Positions 28,222 to 37,147 of a stretch of DNA of 64,000 nucleotides are shown here, one piece after another. The translations under genes were made by a program, and so were the position numbers. Within the stretch, counting starts at the first letter, position 1. Each line of letters starts with the position of its first letter. The notes below the pieces were generated by a model. That model ran no database searches, was not told the origin of the DNA, and worked only from the letters and a program-made list of their open reading frames with translations. The stretch comes from Pedobacter panaciterrae. GTDB taxonomy: Bacteria > Bacteroidota > Bacteroidia > Sphingobacteriales > Sphingobacteriaceae. The stretch spans positions 248,001 through 312,000 of the forward strand of contig NZ_JABMKW010000017.1 of the NCBI RefSeq assembly GCF_013204795.1, given 5' to 3'.

Positions 28222-30564
28222 TTAATAGTTTAATATAATTTCGAGAATTTTAGCTTTTAGCGACACGGCTTTTGAAACGTCCATTCCGCTAATGGCATTT
28301 GTAGAATTTTTAGAAGCTGTGGGTAGCCAGTTTACGATACGGTTAAATAGGTTATAAAGTATACTCATATAGACTTGTTTCTGCTCAAACTTGCTATCAA
28401 CTGAAGAGAGTTGTGTTTCGCATCGCTGAATTAATTCCGAATAAAACTGCGCAGTCTCATCAGGTGCGGTACCAGACAATTCAGAAATGATTTCTTCTAT
28501 GATAGTTGCCGTTACCTTCATTTCTTCCTCAGACTGCGTAGCCGCACTTGCAGAAATACCCACTGTGTGTGGTTCTTTCCATGCTTTGGAAACAATATGG
28601 GCGATTCTACCTCTCAAGCTTACATTATCATTCTTTTCAAGTTTTCTGCCTTGCAATAAGGTTAGGAGGAAATCTTTGCTAAGTACAACGTTGCCTCGCC
28701 CTTTCTCAATGTCCTGTCTGGTTTCAGAACTTAAAATATCTATGACGGCATCGATCACAAATTGTATTGCAGATAGTTCCCGAAGATTATTGGATTTGAT
28801 TATATCGCCCGTAGTTGTTGATTTACTTTTTTTCGTTGATTCAGTCTCTATAGTGATACTTTCTGGAAATTGACTATCGAGCTGGAAGACTGAAGCAAAC
28901 TTACGGTCCGACCTGCCGTCGAGAGTGAACTCTTCTCTATATTTCGACGAAATGGTAAATAAAAGTGCGTTGCCTTTTTCTTTCAATTCAAATTCGCTCC
29001 AGCTGTTGACCATATCTTTCCACAGACCGATAATAGGCTTAGCACTTTCATTAACTTTTGGATCTTCAGACTTCGAGCGATCCATCATTCCCTTTGATGT
29101 TAGCGAGAGTACTGCGGTACCAGGATCATCTGCAAGAACGCTGGCATATCTGGCTGACCAGCGACCCTTTAATTGCGGACCATCACTCAATAAGGCCATT
29201 AGTAGTGTGGGGCCGATTCCTCGTATGACTTCTCCAACTGGTTCCTGTCTCGCCAAATCTTCACAAATTAAAGCGGTTAAGGCAAGCCAGTCATTTGGAG
29301 CAAGAATGGTTAACCGGCGCTGTGAGACGGTGCAATATTCAAACCAAAGGCTGTCAGCAGTAAAATGCCCTTCTAATTCATATTGACGGATTTGATTTCT
29401 ATCGAGTTGCCAGCGATGGTGTTTACGCTGGGTATTACTGTGCCATTTTCCTGCAAAGTGTATGGCTAGACGAACTTCATTCAAGAAAGTATCATTAATG
29501 GCTTCATTTACTGTTTTCTCAGAATAATTACTCATTACACCTGCTACGATTATTGGCAGCCTGGCCAGACATTGAGCTTTAGCAAATCGGTAGTGTAATT
29601 CATTTAGTAAAAAATCATATTCTTTATCAGATAGAGACATTTCAGGAAAAACCAGAATATCTACCTGTTTATTTTTTTTACTTAATGTCAGAACTTCTTC
29701 TACTAGATTTATCAGAAAAGGTTCTTGGATTTCACGTCCCGAGACATTTGCTTTGAAATACCTAACTGGCTGATAATTGTCCCCCATAAGTTCAAAATCG
29801 TTTGACTCGACTTTATAAGGATATGGAACTGCTAAAATGTTAAGGCTTTTGTTTCGCTGCTCCAGCCAGGGAAAAGTTCGCCAGAAAACTTCAACCTCAG
29901 TGGCATGAAAAGTTAGGTAATGGGTAACTGATCTGGGTACCATACCTGCCTGGGGTGTTCTCATTTTCGGTAGGACAACTCCGTGAAATTTGGGAATAGT
30001 GCTCAGTGAACCAGTATTGATAAGAAGTAAATTAGCAACGCAGAAAAAATTTCTATGAGGCAAATTTTGCTTAGCGAGTGGCTGTCCTAAGAATCCCAAA
30101 CCCTCACAACACGTATCGGCCAGCACATACATAAACAAAAGCGCCTGAGTAAATTCTTCTACCCTTTTCCAGGAGGGCAGGGCATTTTGCTTGTAGATAT
30201 TACCTAATACCCTCACATGATCCAGCTTAACACTTTCATTGCTTTCCCAGTCATCTATTAATATTTTGTAATGTTTGGCAAAAACTGGGTGTTCAAGAAA
30301 AGCTTTCGTTGGCGCATTCTGCAGCAGGAGTGAGTTAGAATATTTAACCCAGAGCAAAGCAATACGTTTTATGTCATTTGTCCATGTTGGATTATTCCAT
30401 ATAAGGGGATCCATCAGCAAAAGTTTGTAGGCTCCCGTGCGATTGATAATGGTGGCACAAAGGGCAAACATATCTGGTGGCCATTGGATCCAGCTTTTAA
30501 GATTCGATTCCGGATTGATACCCAGGGCAATTTTTTTTAAGGTTACATCTTGAGGGCTATTCAT
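28222..30564 (-). CDS. Nitrilase-fold (C-N hydrolase-like) protein of a defence-like operon
   Basis: A 780-residue protein. Residues 1-230 are helical and unrecognised. Residues about 240-500 have a carbon-nitrogen hydrolase core with the expected Glu-Lys-Cys triad: E308 in DILVFPEMS, K381 in RKHHRW, C434 in LICEDLAR. It is followed by SDGPQLKGRWSARYASVLAD and VLSLTSKGMM, blocks that I associate with the nitrilase domain attached to some defence reverse transcriptases (DRT1/UG1). The last 250 residues are helical. It probably hydrolyses or modifies a small nitrogen compound or nucleotide. It follows the phosphoesterase-ATPase gene by 86 bp on the same strand. Confidence 0.7.
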   Translation of the reverse strand: MNSPQDVTLKKIALGINPESNLKSWIQWPPDMFALCATIINRTGAYKLLLMDPLIWNNPTWTNDIKRIALLWVKYSNSLLLQNAPTKAFLEHPVFAKHYKILIDDWESNESVKLDHVRVLGNIYKQNALPSWKRVEEFTQALLFMYVLADTCCEGLGFLGQPLAKQNLPHRNFFCVANLLLINTGSLSTIPKFHGVVLPKMRTPQAGMVPRSVTHYLTFHATEVEVFWRTFPWLEQRNKSLNILAVPYPYKVESNDFELMGDNYQPVRYFKANVSGREIQEPFLINLVEEVLTLSKKNKQVDILVFPEMSLSDKEYDFLLNELHYRFAKAQCLARLPIIVAGVMSNYSEKTVNEAINDTFLNEVRLAIHFAGKWHSNTQRKHHRWQLDRNQIRQYELEGHFTADSLWFEYCTVSQRRLTILAPNDWLALTALICEDLARQEPVGEVIRGIGPTLLMALLSDGPQLKGRWSARYASVLADDPGTAVLSLTSKGMMDRSKSEDPKVNESAKPIIGLWKDMVNSWSEFELKEKGNALLFTISSKYREEFTLDGRSDRKFASVFQLDSQFPESITIETESTKKSKSTTTGDIIKSNNLRELSAIQFVIDAVIDILSSETRQDIEKGRGNVVLSKDFLLTLLQGRKLEKNDNVSLRGRIAHIVSKAWKEPHTVGISASAATQSEEEMKVTATIIEEIISELSGTAPDETAQFYSELIQRCETQLSSVDSKFEQKQVYMSILYNLFNRIVNWLPTASKNSTNAISGMDVSKAVSLKAKILEIILNY

Positions 30565-30650
30565 CGGTTAAATTAAGAATGGTTAGGTATAAATATATCA
30601 AAAACACACAAATAGACCGCGAAGCAAAAGCCACATAATTCTAAAATCAA

Positions 30651-33320
30651 TTATGGCCTGTGTCCAGGTAGTCCCAAGATACCCAATAAATAGATTTTAA
30701 ATTGTTCGTCAGGTTCGTCAATCATCTTGAGTAGGGACGTAAACGTCTCATGCTCATAATTTAGAAAGATTTGGTTCTGATGCCTTACAGACGACTTGGG
30801 AAGCCTGCTAAATTTCCCAACGTCAATTGTGACATTGTTTTCGGCAGCAATTTGAGGTAACATTGTACCCAATTTTTCAGGAAAACTGGAAATATCCATT
30901 TTCATATCTGCAAGAAGGTGCGCGGGAGCTTGGTTAATTTCTAGGATTTTAATACTGTTTTGAGCTGCAATTTGAGACATGAATCCATGTGAACTAATAG
31001 ATTGAGGCGTATCTCTAAAATTAACGTTGATTCCCCTGTTTGTAAAGACTAGATAACCTTGACTTTCTAAATATTGCAATAGTATATTCTGATAGTCTGT
31101 AATGTTGGAGTTGACATAGAATATATACTCTAATCCCCGTCTTCTCATTGAAGAAATAATTTCTCGTAATGATACATTGCTGCCCTGAAAGGGCAATATT
31201 GTATAATCTGAGCACATAGTGACGAGTTCAGATTTAGAATAGAAATCCGTATATGTGGCTTGCATCTGTGCATTGTTGATGTCATAGAACTGAAGATAAT
31301 ATTGTAAGTAGCTTACAACTGCAGGAACAATTTTAACATTACCTCCTTCTAAAGCATTTCTAAAAAGTATCCGAAGTGCCACTGACATTTCTTGGCGGAA
31401 CATGCTGGCCTTTTTGGTAGGCATTATCTTTGTTCTGGACATGTCAAAGTCGATCCCCTTCGGAAGAAAATTCACCTCTCCGCCTATAATAAAAGGAAAC
31501 TTAAATGGAATTATTTCAGGTAAATCTGTTCCTATCTTAAAACCACTATTTGACGAAATAATGGGCGTAGGATTTGCCTGGATTCCCAGTTTCATTACAA
31601 ATGTTGGAGATTCACGCTCAAACTTGTATGCAGCACCTTCTACATTCCAATTGCTTGGGACATCCATTACAGCATTATCAAGCTTTATTTCAAGCCCATT
31701 GATATGCCTAAGATATTCAAGTGCCTTATCTAACGCTGCTCGTGGACTATATCCCGACTTCATATATATGCGTATACGCGTCCCAGAAAGAGACCTCGCA
31801 TTTTCAATCGAAGGCTTTATGTAATTAAATCCTTTAAATACATCGTTAATCTCAAAGATTATTTGCTCGTCGTCATCACTTTTGGTATCAACAATTACCC
31901 TTTCTGCAACAATAAACGTACTCATAAACCCAATCCCAAACTGCGATATCAGATCAAAATTGCCCGAGCTATCGCTAAATTCTTGGCTAATACTTTTACC
32001 TATTACCGAGAAATGATTCTTCAAGATCGCTTTGGTCATTCCATCACCATCATCGCAAACTTCTAAATAGTTTTCTTTACTGTTTACATTGACCGCAATG
32101 CGAGGGACAGCCGAAGTTTTCTTTTCTCCAACCCTGTTACAAGCATCAACCGAATTCTGAACCAACTCCCGCACGAACATATACGGCTCTGGATAGAGCG
32201 ATTTACCAATCAAGAGGCCCACAATCTTATGAACATCGGCGGAGTAACTGTTCGGAAGATCCTTATCCTCGTTATTAGACTGTTCTGGTTTTGCAAATTC
32301 GGTATAGGCATAAGTATTTGGTAAAAAGCCCTTTTCCTCACCTCCTATTATCGAGTCCGTGTCTTTATCAAAACGATATCCTGTACTTTTTATAAATTTT
32401 CGTGCATGCAAGATATATGCCCTCGTATCTATATTAACATCCAAAATATTATATCCGGGTTGATACTGGCTATGCTTTTCATCTGCGGAATTAAAAGCAC
32501 TTCTTCCGTTAATAGCATAATAGCTACCAGATGTCGAAGTCAATGATTTCGCCTCATGTTTGTGACTGTGCCCAAAAAAGAGAATGTCATAAGGCTGTGA
32601 TGCTAAAATATTTTCAATTTCCTCTTTTTCGCTCTCGTTGAAAGCAGCTAAAGGATGGTGGAATACCGCTATATTAAATTTAGTCTTGGCTTCTTTAAAG
32701 GTTTTATTAGCATTCCAAAGTTGATTATATCCCATAAAATGGTGTTCAGACTTCAGATCTGAGGAGCATCTCCAAGAATCATTAAAAAGTGCAAGCCCTA
32801 TTGCGTTACCTTTTTCTAAAAAGATGCTTGTAGATTCGTTGTTTGAATAGTTATAGCTCTTACTATCGCTGTGAAATTTGAATTCAAAGTCCTTAAAAGT
32901 TTTAATTCGCTCATTTATATTTCGAAAACTAGCCTTATTTAGCGCCAATTCAACATTTATCGCTTCTTTGTCAAGGCCCAAAAGATAAGGTTCTGTATAT
33001 TTATCAATCTTTTCCCTCTCTATATCATGATTACCAGGGATTAGTAGCATTTGATCGGCTCTGAGATTTAATGCATTCCGAATTGGGGTTATAATTTCTC
33101 GATTAAATATTTCATAACAGCTTTCAGGATTCTCCCCCTTTTTATCTACAAGAGATTCCCCTCCTTTGTCGACAAGGTCGCCGGTAAAAAGAATTAAATC
33201 TATAGGTTCTTTCTCATGGAATACATTTAAATCGTTTATAAGGGCCTCAAGGAAGAAGTTACGCAAATCCGCAAGGTTGGCCGAAGAAAGGTGGATATCG
33301 GAGAGCTGTACAATTCTCAT
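30651..33320 (-). CDS. Calcineurin-like phosphoesterase fused to HSP90-like GHKL ATPase
   Basis: An 889-residue fusion. Residues 1-310 form a metallophosphoesterase with all metal-binding motifs: DIH (D8, H10), GDLVDKGG (47-54), GNHD (96-99), FHHP (220-223) and GHSH (250-253). Residues 355-650 form an HSP90-type GHKL ATPase: N-box RELVQNSVDAC (384-394), G1 CDDGDGM (422-428) and SQFGIGFMS (459-467). This is followed by the middle-domain-like FLPKGIDFDMSRTK. The C-terminal 200 residues are unknown. The design suggests an ATP-driven clamp controlling a nuclease or nucleotide phosphodiesterase. It is the first gene of the operon with the nitrilase-like gene. Confidence 0.85.
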   Translation of the reverse strand: MRIVQLSDIHLSSANLADLRNFFLEALINDLNVFHEKEPIDLILFTGDLVDKGGESLVDKKGENPESCYEIFNREIITPIRNALNLRADQMLLIPGNHDIEREKIDKYTEPYLLGLDKEAINVELALNKASFRNINERIKTFKDFEFKFHSDSKSYNYSNNESTSIFLEKGNAIGLALFNDSWRCSSDLKSEHHFMGYNQLWNANKTFKEAKTKFNIAVFHHPLAAFNESEKEEIENILASQPYDILFFGHSHKHEAKSLTSTSGSYYAINGRSAFNSADEKHSQYQPGYNILDVNIDTRAYILHARKFIKSTGYRFDKDTDSIIGGEEKGFLPNTYAYTEFAKPEQSNNEDKDLPNSYSADVHKIVGLLIGKSLYPEPYMFVRELVQNSVDACNRVGEKKTSAVPRIAVNVNSKENYLEVCDDGDGMTKAILKNHFSVIGKSISQEFSDSSGNFDLISQFGIGFMSTFIVAERVIVDTKSDDDEQIIFEINDVFKGFNYIKPSIENARSLSGTRIRIYMKSGYSPRAALDKALEYLRHINGLEIKLDNAVMDVPSNWNVEGAAYKFERESPTFVMKLGIQANPTPIISSNSGFKIGTDLPEIIPFKFPFIIGGEVNFLPKGIDFDMSRTKIMPTKKASMFRQEMSVALRILFRNALEGGNVKIVPAVVSYLQYYLQFYDINNAQMQATYTDFYSKSELVTMCSDYTILPFQGSNVSLREIISSMRRRGLEYIFYVNSNITDYQNILLQYLESQGYLVFTNRGINVNFRDTPQSISSHGFMSQIAAQNSIKILEINQAPAHLLADMKMDISSFPEKLGTMLPQIAAENNVTIDVGKFSRLPKSSVRHQNQIFLNYEHETFTSLLKMIDEPDEQFKIYLLGILGLPGHRP

Positions 33321-33666
33321 TTTAGGTGCTTCGTAATGTGTTTTATCAAATCAATGATCATATTAAAATTTTCTATATGAAAGGCGAGCTAAAGTTATGG
33401 TTTTTTAACTAGCCGCAATTGAGCTTTAAACTTTAACTTATAATATACAACATTAACAATGAATATTTACACTTAACTAAAAAGTTAAGCATTTCTGAAG
33501 AATTCATGCAAAGACGGCCAACTGGAAGTTGATCATTTCCCTAAATTTGTCCTTTCCCAATTCAGCCCTTATGCGCGTGTGGACTCCAATTTTTACCATT
33601 CTATTCACACAGAACGATTCTGTATGTTTCCATTTCGCTAATAATTTTTTCATTTTAATTATTTAT

Positions 33667-33685
33667 CTCTACTAGAGTATTTCCC
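33667..33685 (+). other. Candidate recombinase attachment half-site (right copy)
   Basis: CTCTACTAGAGTATTTCCC shares the CTACTAGAGTATTTCCCAA core with 17677-17695. The left flank here (ATTTATCT) differs from that of the left copy, which marks the end of the repeated recombinase module. The conserved module therefore runs from this core to CGGGTGG at 35283. Confidence 0.5.
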
Positions 33686-33704
33686 AACCCACTATATCGT
33701 AATC

Positions 33705-33721
33705 TTGCCCAGATTTGGCAA
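33705..33721 (+). promoter_or_regulatory. Inverted repeat before serine recombinase 2
   Basis: TTGCCCA-GAT-TTGGCAA is the counterpart of the perfect dyad at 17713, with one mismatch. Its conservation supports a regulatory or recombinase-binding role. Confidence 0.4.
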
Positions 33722-33759
33722 ATACCTATCGCTGTATAATCATTGCTAAAAATTATATT

Positions 33760-35256
33760 ATGAAAACAGCAATTTTATACCTCCGTGTAAGTACAGATGA
33801 ACAGGCATTGAGGGGTTATTCATTAAGAGCTCAACAGGAGATGCTAACTAACTACTGCAAACTGCATGGCATTAGCATTTTAAAGATTTTCACAGAAGAC
33901 CATTCTGCAAAATCTTTCAAACGACCAGAATGGATGAAGCTCACAACCTATTTGCGTAAACACCGGGTGGATTTCCTGCTCTTTACAAAATGGGACAGAT
34001 TTAGCCGCAATACCTGTGATGCTTATCAAGTGTTGGCAAACCTAAAAAGGATGGGAACTAACCCACAGGCAGTAGAGCAGCCATTGGACTTAACTGTTCC
34101 TGAGAACAAATTAATGCTTGCATTATACTTGGCCATACCGGAAATCGAAAATGACCGACGAAGCCTGAATACTCAAATGGGCATGAGGAGAGCAAAAAAA
34201 GAAGGACATTGGTCTGGCAGGGCACCTCTGGGATATAAAAATAAGACCTCCGAAGACGGCAAAAAATACATTGCACCAGAAGAACCTTACGCTTATGCAA
34301 TCAAGTGGGCATTTCAAGAGCTTTCTTTAGGTATGTCTTCGATGGCGGAAGTCCATAGAAAGGCGTTTAAACTTGGGCTTACCTGTAGCATCAATAATTT
34401 TCATTCGCTTGTACGTAATCGGATCTATTGCGGAAAGATAAGAGTTCGTGAAATTGATGGAGAAGAAGAACACATTATAAAGGGCTTACATGAACCATTG
34501 ATAACCGAAAAGCTCTTTGACAAAGTTCAAAATGTATTGAAAGGAGAAGTCAAACCTAAAAGATCTGCAATTGCAACACCAGAAGATTTACCGCTTCGAG
34601 GCTTTTTAAAATGTCCTAGCTGCCATAGAATGCTGACAGGAAGTGCTTCAAGGGGTCGTAAAACTCATGTTGCTTACTATCATTGTAAATCTCCGTGCAA
34701 AGTCAGGTTCAATGCCAATCAGGTAAACCAAGATTTTATCGAAGAACTAAAGCTCTTTAGGATTGCCAAAAGGGATCAGCACAAATTTTTGCAAGATATC
34801 ATAAGCGCTTATAACCAAGTGAGAAATACGGCTTCCTCAATGAGACAGGGCTGTATAGATGAATTGCATATACTAGACGATCTGATTATTAATGCTAGAG
34901 AACTTTTGCTCGCCGGAAAGATCGAACCATCTGATTTTAAAAGCCTGAAAATGGATTACGATAATAAAGTAAATGCAATAAATCTTCGATTAACAGCACT
35001 TAAAGAGCGATTTAAGGATAAAATTAATATTCAGCCGATGGTTATCAATACTATAAAAATACTATGCAATCTTTCTCGTCTTTATCAAACAGCAACTATT
35101 GAGGACAAAAGATACATAGTAGAGATAATTTTTAATGGAATGTTGATTTACGACAAAGATGGGTATCGAACAACAAATCTCAACCCGATTACAGAGATAA
35201 CATACCTGAAAAACAATGAGTTACAAATGCATAAAAAAGGGGAAAAGCATCTTTGA
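33760..35256 (+). CDS. Large serine recombinase (copy 2)
   Basis: A 498-residue large serine integrase, the same length as and nearly the same sequence as the copy at 17769, with Arg9/Ser11, the Recombinase domain, the four-Cys zinc ribbon and the coiled-coil all intact. The start is the ATG at 33760, which matches copy 1; an upstream in-frame ATG at 33715 would add 15 unrelated residues across the dyad. Substitutions are scattered (for example N52 region, KK/KR and C-terminal changes), so the two copies have diverged and both appear functional. Their shared orientation means recombination between them would delete the whole 16-kb cargo. Confidence 0.95.
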   Translation: MKTAILYLRVSTDEQALRGYSLRAQQEMLTNYCKLHGISILKIFTEDHSAKSFKRPEWMKLTTYLRKHRVDFLLFTKWDRFSRNTCDAYQVLANLKRMGTNPQAVEQPLDLTVPENKLMLALYLAIPEIENDRRSLNTQMGMRRAKKEGHWSGRAPLGYKNKTSEDGKKYIAPEEPYAYAIKWAFQELSLGMSSMAEVHRKAFKLGLTCSINNFHSLVRNRIYCGKIRVREIDGEEEHIIKGLHEPLITEKLFDKVQNVLKGEVKPKRSAIATPEDLPLRGFLKCPSCHRMLTGSASRGRKTHVAYYHCKSPCKVRFNANQVNQDFIEELKLFRIAKRDQHKFLQDIISAYNQVRNTASSMRQGCIDELHILDDLIINARELLLAGKIEPSDFKSLKMDYDNKVNAINLRLTALKERFKDKINIQPMVINTIKILCNLSRLYQTATIEDKRYIVEIIFNGMLIYDKDGYRTTNLNPITEITYLKNNELQMHKKGEKHL

Positions 35257-35271
35257 AAGACTCTTTTCCCC
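35239..35271 (+). terminator. Terminator hairpin overlapping recombinase 2 stop
   Basis: GGGGAAAAG (35239-35247) pairs with CTTTTCCCC (35263-35271), as after copy 1. Confidence 0.65.
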
Positions 35272-35278
35272 AACTACG

Positions 35279-35307
35279 GGTGGAATATGGGGCTCGAACC
35301 CGAATTC
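35279..35307 (-). other. tRNA 3'-end-like fragment
   Basis: Read on the minus strand, GAATTCGGGTTCGAGCCCCA and ATATTCCACC look like a tRNA T-arm, acceptor strand and CC end. No anticodon or D arm lies upstream; the DNA there is AT-rich. It may be a remnant of a tRNA-derived attachment site at the right boundary of the recombinase module. Confidence 0.35.
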
Positions 35308-35388
35308 TGAAAAAATATTTAGTTTCTAAAATTATTAAACACCAATAACTCTTAACACTGCTCCGTTTCAGTTCAATATTTTTTAGCG

Positions 35389-37140
35389 TTACATCAAGAA
35401 CCTATCGATATCCTCCTTCATCTTATTCACAAAGGGCTGTAGTGCTTTATAAATCTCCCTTTCTTTCCCATATAGTTTGGACTTGACACTGTTACTCGAT
35501 GGCCGCATGCCCCGCTTGGTCTTAAAATTAGCGGAGACCTTTCCGGTAAACAAGTCCACATTTGCCTCTGAATAAATACCTGCATCGTATTGTAGCTTCT
35601 GCCAGCAGGACAATTCGGAAGTAGTCAGCACGGTGTTGAAACTATTGTCATAAATCACTTCTTCAATTCCTACAGGGGAGCCCTCTCCTTTCTTCAGCTC
35701 AATCACGATCCATTTGTTCAGGTCTTCAACCACATTGGCTTTTCCGGGACAAAAACTCATTAGGGTTCTGGAAGTGGTTTGTCCGACGGCCGTAAGCTGT
35801 TGCTCCAGTAGGCTGCGTTTGGCTGGCTGATCGCAACCTGCCAGTGCTGTCCTGAGTTTATTGGTATAGTAAGCAGAAAATCGTGTATGGTTGTAACCCA
35901 GTCCAATCAACAGCTGAAATAAGTCCTGGTCATTCTTTATCAATTCGGCAGTTTCAGATTCAAGCATAAATGTATACATTTTTAAATACTTATAATCATG
36001 CCAGGTCAGCTCGATATCCGGAGAAGTCAAACGGCTAAAGGGGATGTAGACTACGTCGATCAGGAATGGGTCAATCGCGGCCGATTCCAGGTGAACCTTG
36101 ATCCTTTGCCACTTCTGGTTATATTCAACCGCTTCTTTCAGACAAAACAGCTTTGGCAGAATCACCTCACTGGGAAGTGCATCAAAATAATGACGAAAGA
36201 CACCTTTAAGAACCTCAACGATCAGTTCGGCATCAGGGTTTATTTTTCTTTCTGGGTCATATAGCGTATCGGCAGCTTCCGAGAGTTTGGTCACGACCAT
36301 CTTTAGATAACTGCGGATCTGGGTTTCATTCATCAGACTCAATACATGGTTGGGGATGGATCGCTTCAGCTTTTTACATTCATTTTTTAGCATCAGATCT
36401 GCAGTTCCTGTAAAGTCTTTCCGGTCTGATAGCTGAGCCACCACAGTATCCAGCAGCTCAAATTGGTAGTTCATCATAGGTATGGATGGTAAAATAGTTT
36501 CCTTGTTATTTGCTGCAGTACAGGCCCAATTAATAATCTGTTCGATGGTACGGGAGAGTTCGACCTGATCAAGTTCTTCATTCAGATCTATACCACTTAC
36601 TACGCTTTTATTGGTTCTTGCGTGGAGCACCATGTAATAAATACCGCCTAGCAACAGGCCTATCACAGCTCTGAAGTTTACATTCGTATCCTGAAAGTAG
36701 GGGTCGGTAACCTTAAATAAATTTTCGCCGGCGAGTTCCCGGTTGGTGGAGATCTCCGTCATCAGCTCATTCGATTCACTGATCTGCCAGAGGATGATGT
36801 TCTGCATCTCCGGATTGCTCAGGAAGAACCTGAAATTTTCCTGCATCAGAGTGGTAAACGTCTCCTTGATTTCAGCAATACCGTCCGCATCGGTCAGGAC
36901 AAAGCGTTTGAAGAAGGGGATCCAGTAATCCTTTTCCATAATATATGCCCTTTGTAAGCCGGCAAGGCCGGAGAAATAGCGACCAATCAAACTCCGGTTC
37001 CTGCCGCTGTACCTGGCAATTCTATTCACCCTCAAACCGGTGTGCCCTTCCAATTTCAGGATATTACCAACGGCTGAGATAAACTCCCTCATGGTGGCGG
37101 GCTTGTTCTTTATTCCTTTCTGACGCGGACGTTTTGCCAT
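35389..37140 (-). CDS. TetR-like N-terminal regulator with long extra C-terminus
   Basis: A 583-residue protein, about three times the usual TetR length. Residues about 15-65 are a TetR-type helix-turn-helix (TGLRVNRIARYSGRNRSLIG, RYFSGLAGLQRAY), and residues 70-205 resemble the TetR ligand-binding helices. Residues 210-583 form an extra region. It contains LTWHDYKYLKMYTFMLESET and a basic tail with KLYGKEREIYKALQPF; a resemblance to RteC-type Bacteroidota regulators is possible but unproven. The gene follows the alpha-oxoamine synthase by 7 bp, so it is its operon partner and perhaps its regulator. Confidence 0.7.
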   Translation of the reverse strand: MAKRPRQKGIKNKPATMREFISAVGNILKLEGHTGLRVNRIARYSGRNRSLIGRYFSGLAGLQRAYIMEKDYWIPFFKRFVLTDADGIAEIKETFTTLMQENFRFFLSNPEMQNIILWQISESNELMTEISTNRELAGENLFKVTDPYFQDTNVNFRAVIGLLLGGIYYMVLHARTNKSVVSGIDLNEELDQVELSRTIEQIINWACTAANNKETILPSIPMMNYQFELLDTVVAQLSDRKDFTGTADLMLKNECKKLKRSIPNHVLSLMNETQIRSYLKMVVTKLSEAADTLYDPERKINPDAELIVEVLKGVFRHYFDALPSEVILPKLFCLKEAVEYNQKWQRIKVHLESAAIDPFLIDVVYIPFSRLTSPDIELTWHDYKYLKMYTFMLESETAELIKNDQDLFQLLIGLGYNHTRFSAYYTNKLRTALAGCDQPAKRSLLEQQLTAVGQTTSRTLMSFCPGKANVVEDLNKWIVIELKKGEGSPVGIEEVIYDNSFNTVLTTSELSCWQKLQYDAGIYSEANVDLFTGKVSANFKTKRGMRPSSNSVKSKLYGKEREIYKALQPFVNKMKEDIDRFLM

Positions 37141-37147
37141 AACTTAC

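Larger units (their letters stand above)
33321..33759. other. Spacer with att copy, dyad and possible HNH relic
   Basis: A 439-bp spacer before the second recombinase. At about 33509-33620 the plus strand reads CKDGQLEVDHFPKFVLSQF, which resembles an HNH motif remnant (Cys ... Glu-Val-Asp-His) but has no complete gene. The att-like core and the dyad near the recombinase are listed separately. Confidence 0.35.

Noticed and set aside
33715..33759. In-frame upstream ATG extending serine recombinase 2 by 15 residues
   Set aside because: The extension crosses the conserved dyad, and the first copy has no equivalent; the shared MKTAILYL start at 33760 is the real one.
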